From NCBI RefSeq assembly GCF_042663885.1, contig NZ_JBHSXV010000001.1: a DNA stretch of 64,000 nucleotides; one strand, written 5' to 3'. Shown here one piece after another: positions 16,818 through 27,666 of the stretch. The notes under the pieces are model-generated. The model made no database searches. It worked only from the letters and a program-made list of their open reading frames with translations, and was not told the DNA's origin. This stretch comes from Aquipuribacter hungaricus. GTDB lineage: Bacteria; Actinomycetota; Actinomycetes; Actinomycetales; JBBAYJ01. A program made the position numbers and the translations under genes. Each line of letters begins with the position of its first letter. Positions within the stretch are counted from its first letter, which is position 1.

Positions 16818-18608
16818 TCAGTCGTGCAGACGCACCAGGGCCGCGCCGGGGCCGCCGAGCACCACGGTGCGACCGGTCGTGCGGGCCGGGCCCCAGTGCC
16901 GGGCGAGGGTGCCGTGGCCGTGCAGCGGCACCTCGGTCTCGCGGTCGGCGAGCACGACGACGACGCGCCAGGCGCCCCGGTGCACGACGAGCCACTCGGG
17001 CCGGCCGTCGACGCGGGACTCGTCCGGCGGACCGGCGTCGACCTCGACCGCGCCGAGGTCGTCGTCGCGCAGGTCGGGCTCGGCTGCGCGCAGCCGCACC
17101 AGGTCGCGGACGAAGTCCAGCAGCCCGGTCCGCACGGGCTCGCCGGGCTCGTCCCAGCGGAGCACGGAGGCATCCCGCGTGGCGGGGTCCTGCGGGTCGG
17201 GCACGTCCTCGGCGTCCCAGCCGTGGCCGGCGAACTCCCGGCGACGGCCCTCGCTCACCGCGCGCCCCAGCTCGGGGTCGCCGTGGTCGGTGAAGAACTG
17301 GAACGGCGTCGTCGCGCCCCACTCCTCGCCCATGAAGAGCATGGGCGTGAATGGGGAGGTGAGGACCAGGGCCAGCTCGGCCGCCAGCTCCCCGGGCGAC
17401 AGCGTCGCCGACGGACGGTCGCCGACCGCGCGGTTGCCGATCTGGTCGTGGTTGGAGGCGTAGGCGAGGAACCGGTGGCCCGACGTGCCGGCCGGCACGC
17501 GGGCGCCCCACACCTCGCCGCGGAACGTCGAGTGCCGCCCTGCGTGCCAGAAGGCCTCGCGCCAGACCGTCCGGAGCACGTCGGCGCTGCCGAAGTCGGC
17601 GTAGTAGCCCTGCCGCTCGCCGGTCATGAGCGTGTGCAGGGCGTGGTGGACGTCGTCGTCCCACTGCGCCGTCATCCCCAGGCCGCCGTCGGTGGTCGGG
17701 GTGACCATGACGGCGTCGTTGAGGTCGGACTCCGCGACGAGCGACAGCGGCCGGTGCAGCCCGTCGGACAGCGCCGCGGTCTCCTCGGCCAGCTGCGCGA
17801 GCACGTGGCGGGGGGAGTCGTCGACGAGGGCGTGGACGGCGTCCAGGCGCAGCGCGTCGACGTGGAAGTCGCGGAACCACCGCAGCGCGTTGTCGCAGAT
17901 CCAGCGCCGGACCTCCGCGGAGTGCTCGGCGTCGAGGTTGACCGCCTGGCCCCACGGGGTCTCGTGGGCGTCGGTGAAGTAGGGCCCGAACACCGACGTG
18001 TAGTTCCCTGCCGGCCCGAGGTGGTTGTAGACGACGTCGAGGGACACGGCGAGGCCGCGGGCGTGGCAGGCGTCGACGAACCGCTGCAGCGCGGCCGGGC
18101 CGCCGTACGGGTCGTGCACGGCGAACAGGTGGACGCCGTCGTAGCCCCAGCCCCAGCGGCCGGGGAAGGCCGCGACGGGCATGAGCGCGACGACCTCGAC
18201 GCCCACCGACACCAGGTGGTCGAGCATCCCGGCGGCCGCGTCCAGCGTGCCCTCGGGCGTGAAGGTGCCGACGTGCAGCTCGTAGTGCAGGGCGCCGCGG
18301 ACGTCGCGGCCGCGCCAGCCGTCGTCGGCCCAGGAGTGCAGGGACGGGTCGAACAGCCGGCTCGGCCCGTGGACCCCGAACGGCTGCCAGGACGAGCGCG
18401 GGTCCGGGGCGGGGTCGCCGCCGTCGACGGAGTACAGGTAGTCCGTCCCGTGGCCGGTGCCGCCGACGGCCAGGCGCCACCAGCCCCCGTCGACCTTGGT
18501 CATGGGGCGCAGGCTGCGCTGGCCGTCCTCGGGCCCGGTGGCGTCCCGGACGAGGACGAGGTCGACGGTGCTGGCGTCAGGCGCCCAGACGGCGAAGGTG
18601 TGGCTCAT
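16818..18608 (-). CDS. treZ: Malto-oligosyltrehalose trehalohydrolase TreZ
   Basis: 596 residues, GH13. It releases trehalose from the maltooligosyltrehalose made by TreY. The N-terminal carbohydrate-binding module (HTFAVWAPDASTVDLVL) is followed by the barrel with catalytic Asp in FHVDALRLDAVHAL, Glu in LVAESDLND and Asp in YASNHDQIGN; LFMGEEWGATTPFQFFTDH is a TreZ hallmark. It is the last gene of glgX-treY-treZ, 76 bases after treY. The ATG at 18608 lacks a good ribosome site; CAGGGT eight bases upstream could give an internal leaderless transcript. Confidence 0.96.
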   Translation of the reverse strand: MSHTFAVWAPDASTVDLVLVRDATGPEDGQRSLRPMTKVDGGWWRLAVGGTGHGTDYLYSVDGGDPAPDPRSSWQPFGVHGPSRLFDPSLHSWADDGWRGRDVRGALHYELHVGTFTPEGTLDAAAGMLDHLVSVGVEVVALMPVAAFPGRWGWGYDGVHLFAVHDPYGGPAALQRFVDACHARGLAVSLDVVYNHLGPAGNYTSVFGPYFTDAHETPWGQAVNLDAEHSAEVRRWICDNALRWFRDFHVDALRLDAVHALVDDSPRHVLAQLAEETAALSDGLHRPLSLVAESDLNDAVMVTPTTDGGLGMTAQWDDDVHHALHTLMTGERQGYYADFGSADVLRTVWREAFWHAGRHSTFRGEVWGARVPAGTSGHRFLAYASNHDQIGNRAVGDRPSATLSPGELAAELALVLTSPFTPMLFMGEEWGATTPFQFFTDHGDPELGRAVSEGRRREFAGHGWDAEDVPDPQDPATRDASVLRWDEPGEPVRTGLLDFVRDLVRLRAAEPDLRDDDLGAVEVDAGPPDESRVDGRPEWLVVHRGAWRVVVVLADRETEVPLHGHGTLARHWGPARTTGRTVVLGGPGAALVRLHD

Positions 18609-18684
18609 CGGCGACGACCCTGCCAGAGCGCCCCGCGGCGGGCGAGACGGTGCGACGGGGCGCCCGGGCGGCGCGGTGCTGCCA

Positions 18685-21269
18685 TCACGCCCGCCGCAGC
18701 AGGGCGACGGGGAGCCGGTCGAGCAGGTCGGAGGCGGGCACGCCCCCGCCCTCGTGGCCGGTGCCGGTGAGCACGTCGACCCAGCGGCCCTCGGGCAGCG
18801 ACACGGTGTGCCGGCCCCAGCCGCCGAGCCGGTCGAGCTCGCCCGGGCGCCGCGTGACGACGAGGACGACCTCGGGCGCGCCGACCGGGCCGCGACCGAG
18901 GGCGAACGCGTTGCCGGTGGACGTGGCGACCGGCTCGTAGCCGGCGTCGGGGCCGACGAAGGCCGCGGGCAGGTCACGGCGCAGCCGCAGCGCGCGGCTG
19001 GTGACGAGCAGCTTCTCGTCGTCCAGGTCGCGCGGCTCCCCGCCGCCGTCGAGGTGCGCCAGCCGGGCACGGCGGTCCTCGTAGTCGACGGCCCGGCGGT
19101 TGTCCGGGTCGACGAGGGAGCGGTCGACCGTCTCGGTGCCCTGGTAGACGTCGGGCACGCCCGGCAGCACGAGCTGGAGCGCCTTCTGCGCCAGCGTCGT
19201 CGCGCGGGTCCACGGCTGCACCGCCTCGACGAAGGAGGCCACGTCGCCGGACAGGTCGGGGTCGGCGAGCACCCCGGCGGCCAGCGCGGTGACGGCGCCC
19301 TCGTAGGCCTCGTCGGGGCTCGTCCACGTGGTGTGCAGCTTGGCCTCGCGGGTGGCCTTCTCCAGGTACCCGACCAGGCGCTCCTCGGTGACGGGCCAGG
19401 TCGCGACCAGGGTCTGCCACAGCAGGAGCTCGGTGTCGCCGTCGACCAGGTCGCCCTGCCGCAGCGGGGCGGCCGCCTCGTGCCAGCCCCGGACGGCGCC
19501 GACCCAGCGCTCGGGGTCCTCGACCGCGGCGAGCAGCCGCGCCCGGGCGTCCTCGCTGCGCTTGGTGTCGTGCGTGGACAGCGTCGTCATGGTCGAGGGC
19601 CACGTCGCCGCGGTCCGCTCGGCGGCTGCGTGCAGCTCCTCGGGCGTGATGCCGAAGCGGGCGGGGTCGCCGCCGACCTCGTTGAGCGCGACGAAGCGCT
19701 GCCAGCGGTAGAACGCCGTGTCCTCCACGCCCTTGGCCATGACGGGGCCGCAGGTCTGCTGGAACCGGACGACGAGCTCGCGGCGGCGGGCGAGGCCGTC
19801 CGCGCCGCCCTGCTCCTGCGAGCCCTCGGCGAGGGCGCCGGACGAGCCGGCCACCAGGTCGCGGCCCAGGACCAGGTGCGTGACCAGGTCGAGGGTGGCC
19901 TGCCGGTCCTCGGGCAGCCGCTCGCGCGCGCGGTGCGCGGCCTCGGACAGCACGGCGACGGCCTCGGCGTCCGGCTCCTCGCCGGGCACGACGTAGGCGC
20001 GGTAGCGCTCCATGGCCACGAGCAGCTCCACGACCGAGTCGTGCAGCGCGCGGCGGGTGTGGTCGCGCAGGTGGATGTCGTCGGCGCAGATGTCGACGAG
20101 CAGGTCGACGAGGCGGTGGACCTCGGCGTACTGCCCGCCCTGGACGACCTCGCGCTTCGCGGTGTCGACGAGCTCGTGGTAGTCGCCGACCGCGGCACCC
20201 GCGCTCGTCCCGATCTCGTGGTGCAGCAGGGTGAGCGGCGCCTCGGCGAAGGGGTTGACGAGCACGCCGGTGATCCGGCGCAGCGTCTCGTAGCCGGTGG
20301 TCCCGTCGCACGGCCAGTCGGCGGGCAGCGCCTCCTCGCCCTCGAGGATCTTCTCCACGACGACGTAGGGCGCCTGCCCGGCGGGGCCGCGGGCGGCCGA
20401 GAGCCGGCGCAGGTAGCCGCGCGGGTCGGCGAGGCCGTCCGGGTGGTCGATCCGGAAGCCGTCCAGGACGCCCTGGGAGAACAGGTCGAGCAGCACCCGG
20501 TGGGTGGCCTCGAACACGGCCTCGTCCTCGACGCGGACCGCGGCGAGGGTGTCGACGTCGAAGAAGCGGCGGTAGTTGAGCTCCTCGTCCGCGACCCGCC
20601 AGTGGGCCAGCCGGTACCACTGCTGGTCGACGAGCTCGGCCATCGGCAGGTCCTCGGTGCCGGCGCGGACCGGGAGGACGTGGTCGAAGTAGCGCAGCAC
20701 CGTCTCGGTGACGACCGCGCCGTCCTCGCCGACCGGGACCTCCTCGCGGGCCAGCCGGAGCTCGCCGGCGTCGAGCACCTCGCCGATCCGGGAGCCCAGG
20801 ACCGGCATGAGCACCGCGCGCTGCGGCACCGTCCAGTCCACGTCGAGCCAGCGGGCGAACGTGGAGCCGGGGCCGTCGCGCAGCACCGACCACATCGCGC
20901 GGTTGTGCCACAGCGGGCTCGGCACGGCCATGTGGTTGGGCACCACGTCGGCGATGACGCCGAGGCCGCGGGCGTGCAGGGCGTCGGCCAGGGCGCGGAG
21001 GCCCTCCTCCCCGCCGAGCTCGGGGTTGATGCGGGAGTGGTCGACCACGTCGTAGCCGTGGGTGCTGCCCGGCGACGCGGTGAGCACCGGCGACAGGTAG
21101 GCGTGGGACACCCCGAGGTCGGCGAGGTGGTCCACGACGGCGAGGGCGTCCGCGAAGCCGAACTCCGGCCGCAGCTGGAACCGGTACGTCGACAGCACCG
21201 GGCGGCCCACCCCCGCACCGGGCACGTCGGGCAGGTCGGCCACGTCGGACAGGTCCGGCGCGGGGGCGC

Positions 21270-21273
<4 letters not shown>
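18685..21273 (-). CDS. treY: Malto-oligosyltrehalose synthase TreY
   Basis: 862 residues, GH13. It isomerises the reducing-end alpha-1,4 bond of maltodextrin to alpha,alpha-1,1. The opening RPVLSTYRFQLRPEFGFADA and HLADLGVSHAYLSPVL are typical. Catalytic Asp lies in GFRIDHPDGLADP, Glu in YVVVEKILEGEE and Asp in LSTHDTKRSED; PGVPDVYQGTE follows. The length is a little above the family norm because of a short N-terminal Asp/Pro-rich stretch. The GTG start overlaps the glgX stop by four bases. Confidence 0.96.
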
Positions 21274-23486
<2,213 letters not shown>

Positions 23487-23514
23487 TGCTGCATCCTCTT
23501 GTCGTCGTGCGCCG

Positions 23515-23569
23515 CCGGTCGGGCGTCCGACCGGGACTCGTATTGTCCACGCCCGGTCGTCCCGACCGG
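23515..23569 (-). promoter_or_regulatory. Two matching palindromes upstream of glgX, possible operator pair
   Basis: The half-site CCGGTCG and its complement CGACCGG occur twice: 23515-23521/23528-23534 (six-base spacer) and 23553-23559/23563-23569 (three-base spacer). Both lie within 85 bases upstream of the glgX start, in the promoter region. They could be a dimeric regulator site or mRNA hairpins. No known consensus is recognised. Confidence 0.4.
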
Positions 23570-23612
23570 TTCGTCGGACGTCTCAGGAGCCCTGCCAGCG
23601 GTGGGGGCCGGA

Positions 23613-23647
23613 GGAGGACTACCCATCTGCGCCGGGTCTAGTCCTCC
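23613..23647 (-). terminator. Hairpin after the IclR-type gene
   Basis: Nine-base perfect outer arms GGAGGACTA (23613-23621) and TAGTCCTCC (23639-23647); the interior adds an ACCC/GGGT pairing. It lies 40 bases after the stop of the IclR-type gene on the minus strand. No T-tract. Confidence 0.5.
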
Positions 23648-23686
23648 GGGACGGCGGACGGTGCGCGAGCGGTCCGGCAGCGCGTG

Positions 23687-24517
23687 TCAGGGGCGGGCGG
23701 GCAGTGCCGGCGCGGCCCGGTCGGCGCCCGAGACGGGCAGCGCGCCCACCCGGGCCAGGTCTGCGCCGATGTCCGCGGCGGTGCGCAGCAGCAGCGGCAG
23801 GTGCTCCCCCAGCAGCGTCCCCACCGACGTCTCCGCGGCGTGGACGGTGACGTTGGCGGCGGCCACAACGCGCCCGTCGCCGTCGCGCAGCGGTGCGGCC
23901 ACCGAGCGGATGCCCGGGGCGAGCTGCTCGTCGGTGAGCGCCCAGCCCTGCGCGCGCACCTCGCGCAGCGCGGCGTCGAGCTCGGCGGGGGAGGGCTGCC
24001 AGCGCTGCTGCACGCCGGACCGGCTGGGCTGGGCCAGCACGCCGGCGAGGTCCGCGGGGTCGAGCGCGGCGAGCAGCACCTTGCCCAGCGACGTGGGCAC
24101 CGCCGGGAACCGGGTCCCCACCGACACCTGCAGGGCGATGATCTTGGGGACGGCGACGCGGGCGACGTAGACGATGTCGGAGCCGTCGAGCTGGGCCAGG
24201 GAGCAGGACTCCCCGGTGCGCGCGACCAGGGCCTCCATGTGCGGCCGGGCGAGCTCCCAGAGCCCGGACGCCTGGACGTAGGCCGTGCCCAGGTCGAGGA
24301 CGCGCGGCGTGAGCTCCCAGCCGCGCGGGGTGGACCGGGCGTAGCCGAGCGCCTGCAGGGTGAGCAGGATCCGCCGGGCGGTGGGCCGGGCCAGGCCCGT
24401 CTCGGTCGCGACCTCGCTCAGCGACATCGCCGGGCGGCCGGGCCCGAAGGCCGTGAGGACGTCCAGGCCGCGGGCGACCGCCTCGACGAAGTCCGGGTCC
24501 TCGCCGCGACGCTGCAT
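23687..24517 (-). CDS. IclR family transcriptional regulator (PcaR/PobR-like)
   Basis: 276 residues, ATG 24517 with GAGGGAG upstream. Winged helix-turn-helix at residues 11-70 (FVEAVARGLDVLTAFG, then MSLSEVATETGLARPTARRILLTL). The effector domain runs 85-260, with TSLGKVLLAAL and GWALTDEQLAPGIRSVAAPL. The pattern FVEAVARGL is like PcaR/PobR/beta-ketoadipate regulators, which often control aromatic catabolism, but no such genes are in the window. Its nearest downstream neighbour on the same strand is glgX; a link to that gene is possible but unsupported. Confidence 0.9.
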   Translation of the reverse strand: MQRRGEDPDFVEAVARGLDVLTAFGPGRPAMSLSEVATETGLARPTARRILLTLQALGYARSTPRGWELTPRVLDLGTAYVQASGLWELARPHMEALVARTGESCSLAQLDGSDIVYVARVAVPKIIALQVSVGTRFPAVPTSLGKVLLAALDPADLAGVLAQPSRSGVQQRWQPSPAELDAALREVRAQGWALTDEQLAPGIRSVAAPLRDGDGRVVAAANVTVHAAETSVGTLLGEHLPLLLRTAADIGADLARVGALPVSGADRAAPALPARP

Positions 24518-24555
24518 CGTGCTCCCTCGTCGGCGCGGACGGTGCGGGACGACGA

Positions 24556-24575
24556 GAGGCCCCCGCGGGGGCCTC
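24556..24575 (-). terminator. Hairpin after the tRNA-Val(GAC) gene
   Basis: Arms GAGGCCCCC (24556-24564) and GGGGGCCTC (24567-24575) with a two-base loop, just after the 3' end of tRNA-Val on the minus strand. It would end the Gly-Cys-Val tRNA transcript and insulate the IclR-type gene. Confidence 0.7.
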
Positions 24576-24579
24576 GGGG

Positions 24580-24653
24580 TGGACGCGAGAGGACTCGAAC
24601 CTCCGACCTCATCCGTGTCAGGGATGCGCTCTAACCAACTGAGCTACGCGTCC
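24580..24653 (-). tRNA. tRNA-Val (anticodon GAC)
   Basis: The minus strand folds to a full cloverleaf: acceptor GGACGCG/CGCGTCC, D arm GCTCAGTTGGTTAGAGC, anticodon stem CATCC/GGATG with loop CTGACAC (anticodon GAC), T arm GGAGG-TTCGAGT-CCTCT (one G-T pair), discriminator A. CCA is not encoded. It is the last of three tRNA genes on this strand. Confidence 0.97.
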
Positions 24654-24688
24654 GGGATGCACCCGGGTGGTGCGGTGGTGCTGTGGAG

Positions 24689-24759
24689 AGGTGGAGACGG
24701 GATTCGAACCCGTGTACACGGCTTTGCAGGCCGTTGCCTCGCCTCTCGGCCACTCCACC
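24689..24759 (-). tRNA. tRNA-Cys (anticodon GCA)
   Basis: Cloverleaf on the minus strand: acceptor GGTGGAG/CTCCACC, anticodon stem ACGGC/GCCGT with loop CTGCAAA (anticodon GCA), T loop TTCGAAT, discriminator U as expected for Cys. CCA is not encoded. Middle gene of the Gly-Cys-Val cluster. Confidence 0.97.
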
Positions 24760-24806
24760 ACGTGCAGACGTCCCAGGCTGACGTCCACCCGTGCGGGACG
24801 GCTCCG

Positions 24807-24878
24807 AGCGGATGACGGGATTCGAACCCGCGACCCTCACCTTGGCAAGGTGATGCGCTACCACTGCGCCACATCCGC
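24807..24878 (-). tRNA. tRNA-Gly (anticodon GCC)
   Basis: Cloverleaf on the minus strand: acceptor GCGGATG/CATCCGC (one wobble-free pairing set), anticodon stem TCACC/GGTGA with loop TTGCCAA (anticodon GCC), T loop TTCGAAT, discriminator U. CCA is not encoded. First gene of the Gly-Cys-Val cluster. Confidence 0.97.
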
Positions 24879-24955
24879 ATTCTCCGCATGGCCGCCAGGG
24901 GCGGCCGTGCGGTGCTGGAGCAGACTAGCCCAGCGGCCGACCGGTGCCAAAACCG

Positions 24956-25378
24956 TCAGGCGGTCAGGCGCGCCACGACGTCGTCGACGTCCAGGTGGAG
25001 GGGCTCGCTGCCGGCGGGGACGACCTCGAGCGTGCGGTCGACGAACAGCCGCATGTCGTCGGCGTCGGCGTGCAGCACGGCGCGGCCGTCGGGGGAGGAC
25101 AGCGCCAGCACGACGATGTCACCGTCGACCCCGCGCGAGGGCCAGACGTGGACGTCGCCGAGGCCGGTGGCGCGGTCGAGGCCCTCGAGCAGCAGGTCGC
25201 GGGCGAACACCCACTCCACGGACGTCTCGCCGTCGCCGCCGCGGAACAGGGCGCGCACGGCGTACGGGTCGGCGGCGACGTAGCGCAGCGACACGGGCAG
25301 GGGGACGGGACCGGCGTCCGGGACCACCAGACGGAGGGTGACCTCGACGTCGACGTCGACCTTGTGCTTCTCGACCAC
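24956..25378 (-). CDS. SsgA/SsgB family sporulation and cell-division regulator
   Basis: 140 residues, GTG 25378 with AGAGGAG six bases upstream. The sequence tracks SsgB closely: VPLPVSLRYVAADPYAVRALF, then EWVFARDLLLEGLDRATG, DVHVWPSR and VVLALSSPDGRAVL. In Streptomyces SsgB recruits FtsZ to future septa; in non-sporulating actinobacteria the role is unclear, probably in division or morphogenesis. There is no signal or membrane segment. It is monocistronic and divergent from the PGPGW gene, 177 bases apart. Confidence 0.93.
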   Translation of the reverse strand: MVEKHKVDVDVEVTLRLVVPDAGPVPLPVSLRYVAADPYAVRALFRGGDGETSVEWVFARDLLLEGLDRATGLGDVHVWPSRGVDGDIVVLALSSPDGRAVLHADADDMRLFVDRTLEVVPAGSEPLHLDVDDVVARLTA

Positions 25379-25543
25379 GGGGTTCTCCTCTGGGCGGTCG
25401 GCGGGCGCTGCCTGCCGAGCTCGTGTGCTGTCACGTTCCCCGTGACCGGGGGTGGCAAACCCTGTGCGGTCCTCCTCGTCACCCGTCCGGAGCAGCCCGG
25501 ACCACCCGCTCGCCCGCGGTCTGCACCCTGCGTCACGCGCGCC

Positions 25544-25549
25544 TACGCT
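25544..25549 (+). promoter_or_regulatory. -10 hexamer TACGCT before the PGPGW gene
   Basis: TACGCT ends six bases before the GTG at 25556, with no ribosome site; leaderless layout. Confidence 0.55.
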
Positions 25550-25555
25550 GACCCC

Positions 25556-26065
25556 GTGGAGCGCACGGCGCCGGACGTCGAGGAGGACCCCGTCCTGGGG
25601 GACCCCGCGACCCGGCCCGGGCGCCGCTCGCCGCGCTGGTGGCGCCACCTGAGGGCCCGCACCCGCGCCGTCCGCGCCCGGGTGCGACGCACCACCGTCG
25701 GGCGTGTGGGCTGGCGGATCGGCGTCGGCGTCGTCGGCGGGCTCCTGCTCGTCGTCGGCGTGGTCGCGATCCCCGGCCCCGGCCAGGGCTGGGCGCTGGT
25801 GTTCCTGGCGCTGGCGATCCTGTCCACGGAGTTCCGCTGGGCCAACCGGGCCAGGACGGCGCTGTGGGTGCGCCTGGTCAGGGCGCGCCGCGCCTACGCC
25901 GCGATGTCACCGGCCCGTCGCGCCCTCGTCGTGGTCGGCCTCGTCCTGCTCGTGGCGGTGTGCCTCGCGGCGGCGTGGTGGGTATCGCTGCTGCTGGCCG
26001 GCATCCCGGGCTGGGTGCCCTCCCCGGCCGCCGACCTGCTCGACCGGGTCCCCGGCGTCGACTGA
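25556..26065 (+). CDS. PGPGW-motif transmembrane protein (TIGR02611-like)
   Basis: 169 residues. Three membrane segments: about 54-71 and 77-91, separated by the signature IPGPGQGW, and a third about 122-144. The N-terminal 50 residues are strongly basic and would be cytoplasmic. The PGPGW signature defines a small actinobacterial/proteobacterial membrane family of unknown function. The start is supported by the upstream TACGCT. It is followed by the tRNA-Val gene. Confidence 0.87.
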   Translation: MERTAPDVEEDPVLGDPATRPGRRSPRWWRHLRARTRAVRARVRRTTVGRVGWRIGVGVVGGLLLVVGVVAIPGPGQGWALVFLALAILSTEFRWANRARTALWVRLVRARRAYAAMSPARRALVVVGLVLLVAVCLAAAWWVSLLLAGIPGWVPSPAADLLDRVPGVD

Positions 26066-26110
26066 GCGTCGGGGAGGGCCGGCCGTGCCCGTGCCCGGCC
26101 GCGCATCCCC

Positions 26111-26116
26111 TACGAT
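26111..26116 (+). promoter_or_regulatory. -10 hexamer TACGAT of the tRNA-Val(CAC) promoter
   Basis: TACGAT lies 24 bases before the mature tRNA 5' end, suiting a short 5' leader removed by RNase P. Confidence 0.5.
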
Positions 26117-26140
26117 GCTCCTCGGTCGCGCTGCGGCCGC

Positions 26141-26213
26141 GGGCGGTTAGCTCAGTTGGTAGAGCACGTCGTTCACACCGACGGGGTCGCTGGTTCGAGT
26201 CCAGTACCGCCCA
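26141..26213 (+). tRNA. tRNA-Val (anticodon CAC)
   Basis: Acceptor GGGCGGT/ACCGCCC, D arm GCTCAGTTGGTAGAGC, anticodon stem CGTCG/CGACG with loop TTCACAC (anticodon CAC), T arm with TTCGAGT, discriminator A. CCA is not encoded. It is a second Val isoacceptor 1.5 kb from the GAC one, reading GTG, a frequent codon here. Confidence 0.97.
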
Positions 26214-26229
26214 CCCTGCACGACAGCCG

Positions 26230-26262
26230 GGCCCCCGGCGGGCCTCCGCCCGCCGGGGGGCC
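26230..26262 (+). terminator. Terminator hairpin after tRNA-Val(CAC)
   Basis: CCCCCGGCGGGC (26232-26243) pairs with GCCCGCCGGGGG (26248-26259) around a four-base loop, 17 bases past the tRNA 3' end. It separates the tRNA from the lacI-family gene. Confidence 0.75.
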
Positions 26263-26352
26263 GCTCTGCTGTCCCAGCGTCTCTGGCGGCTCTCGCTGCC
26301 GGTGCCCGTACCGTCCGCGACGAGCGAGCCGCCCCCCGGGCCTGCGTCGCCG

Positions 26353-26362
26353 GAAGCGTTTC
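26353..26362 (+). promoter_or_regulatory. Weak LacI-type half-palindrome GAAGCGTTTC upstream of the regulator gene
   Basis: GAAGCGTTTC fits the GAANCGNTTC core of LacI/CcpA-type operators and matches the stronger sites at 26431 and 27565. It lies about 110 bases before the regulator gene. Confidence 0.45.
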
Positions 26363-26430
26363 GACGGATGTGCCGGGAACCCTTGCGCATGCCGGGAGGC
26401 CGGCCGTACGGTCGTGCCGCGCTGCATCGT

Positions 26431-26442
26431 CGAAGCGCTTCG
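26431..26442 (+). promoter_or_regulatory. LacI-type operator CGAAGCGCTTCG upstream of its own regulator gene
   Basis: A perfect 12-bp palindrome with the central CG step typical of LacI-family sites, 22 bases before the ATG. Binding here would give autoregulation. Confidence 0.65.
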
Positions 26443-26464
26443 CCACCGGACAGGGAGGTCTGGC

Positions 26465-27472
26465 ATGACGAGCATCCACGACGTCGCCCGGGCCGCCGGG
26501 GTGTCGATCAGCACCGTGTCGTACGCCCTCAGCGGCAAGCGGCGCATCACCGAGACCACCCGCCGCAAGGTGGAGGACGCCGTCCGCGAGCTCGGCTACC
26601 GGCCGCACGCCGGGGCCCGGATGCTCGCCGGCAGCCAGACCTTCATCCTCGCCGTCACCGAACCGCTGCGCTCCTACACCTACGCGCCCGCCCACATGGC
26701 GTTCGTGCTCGCCGTGGCGGGCGCCGCCCGCCGCCACGACTACGACGTGCTGCTCCTCACCCAGGAGGAGGCCACGGCCGGCCTGCGCAGGGTGACGTCG
26801 AGCCGGCTCGTCGACGGCATCGTCGTGCTGGACGTGACGACCGACGACGACCGGGTCGCGCTCGTCCGCACCCTCGACGTGCCGTCCGTGGTGGTCGGCG
26901 TCCCCGCCGACACCGATGGCCTGGTGTGCGTCGACCTGGACTTCGAGGCCGCGGCACGGCTGGTCGTCGACCGCCTCGCCGACGCCGGCCACCGGGTCGT
27001 CGGCCTGCTCGGGCACCCGCACGCGGTGTACGTCCAGGGGTCGAACTTCCCGCCCCGGGTGCGCGACGCGTTCCTCGCCCGGGCGCAGGAGCGCGGCCTC
27101 GAGGCGCGCTTCGTCATGCCCGAGCGCGACACGGCCTCCGCGCGGGCGGCCGTCACCGAGCTGCTCGGCCCGGACGGCGACTGCACGGGCCTCGTCATGC
27201 ACTGCGAGGAGTCGGTCCAGACCACCGCGCTGGACCTGCTCCGCGAGCGCGGCCTGGCCGTGCCGGGCGACGTGTCCGTCGTGTCCGTCGCCTCGACGTT
27301 CGACACCGCCGCCCTGCCCGTGCCGCTGGACGTGGTGCCGCTGGTGCCCGAGCGCAGCTGCGACCGCGCCGTCGAGCTCGTCATGGCGCAGCTCGCGGGG
27401 GGCGTCGAGCCCGTCGTCGAGCTCCTCGAGCCGACGTACGTCGCGCACGGCTCCGTGGGGCCGCCGCCGTGA
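26465..27472 (+). CDS. LacI family transcriptional regulator of the adjacent sugar locus
   Basis: 335 residues, ATG 26465 with GGGAGG upstream. The N-terminal helix-turn-helix is canonical (TSIHDVARAAGVSISTVSYALSG, with the hinge ending GYRPHAGARMLAG). The periplasmic-binding-protein-like effector domain runs from about 60 to 330. Its own promoter and the next operon both carry GAANCGNTTC palindromes, so it very probably represses the transport and glycosidase genes until an intracellular sugar binds. The inducer is unknown; a xylosyl-glucose or glucoside is inferred from the enzymes. Confidence 0.93.
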   Translation: MTSIHDVARAAGVSISTVSYALSGKRRITETTRRKVEDAVRELGYRPHAGARMLAGSQTFILAVTEPLRSYTYAPAHMAFVLAVAGAARRHDYDVLLLTQEEATAGLRRVTSSRLVDGIVVLDVTTDDDRVALVRTLDVPSVVVGVPADTDGLVCVDLDFEAAARLVVDRLADAGHRVVGLLGHPHAVYVQGSNFPPRVRDAFLARAQERGLEARFVMPERDTASARAAVTELLGPDGDCTGLVMHCEESVQTTALDLLRERGLAVPGDVSVVSVASTFDTAALPVPLDVVPLVPERSCDRAVELVMAQLAGGVEPVVELLEPTYVAHGSVGPPP

Positions 27473-27564
27473 CGCCGCGCAGCGCCGTCGTCCACCCGCC
27501 GGCGCACGGTCGACGCAGGACCCGGCCGCCGCCGTGAGCGGCGCACGACCGGCCGCGTCGCCGC

Positions 27565-27586
27565 ATCGTCGAAACGCTTCGACGAT
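27565..27586 (+). promoter_or_regulatory. Strong LacI-type operator upstream of the sugar transport operon
   Basis: The core CGTCGAAACGCTTCGACG sits in a 22-bp palindrome with a single mismatched pair next to the central CG. It lies 81 bases before the binding-protein gene. It shares the GAANCGNTTC core with the two sites before the regulator gene. Confidence 0.8.
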
Positions 27587-27666
27587 CGCCGCGTGGAGAG
27601 CGCACCCAGACCCACCAAACCACCCACCGCACCACCCACCGCACCACCTACGAGGAGGTAGGCACC

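Noticed and set aside
24581..24878. Integration (att) site in the tRNA cluster
   Set aside because: No duplicate of a tRNA 3' end and no integrase nearby; the cluster is a plain three-gene transcript with a terminator.
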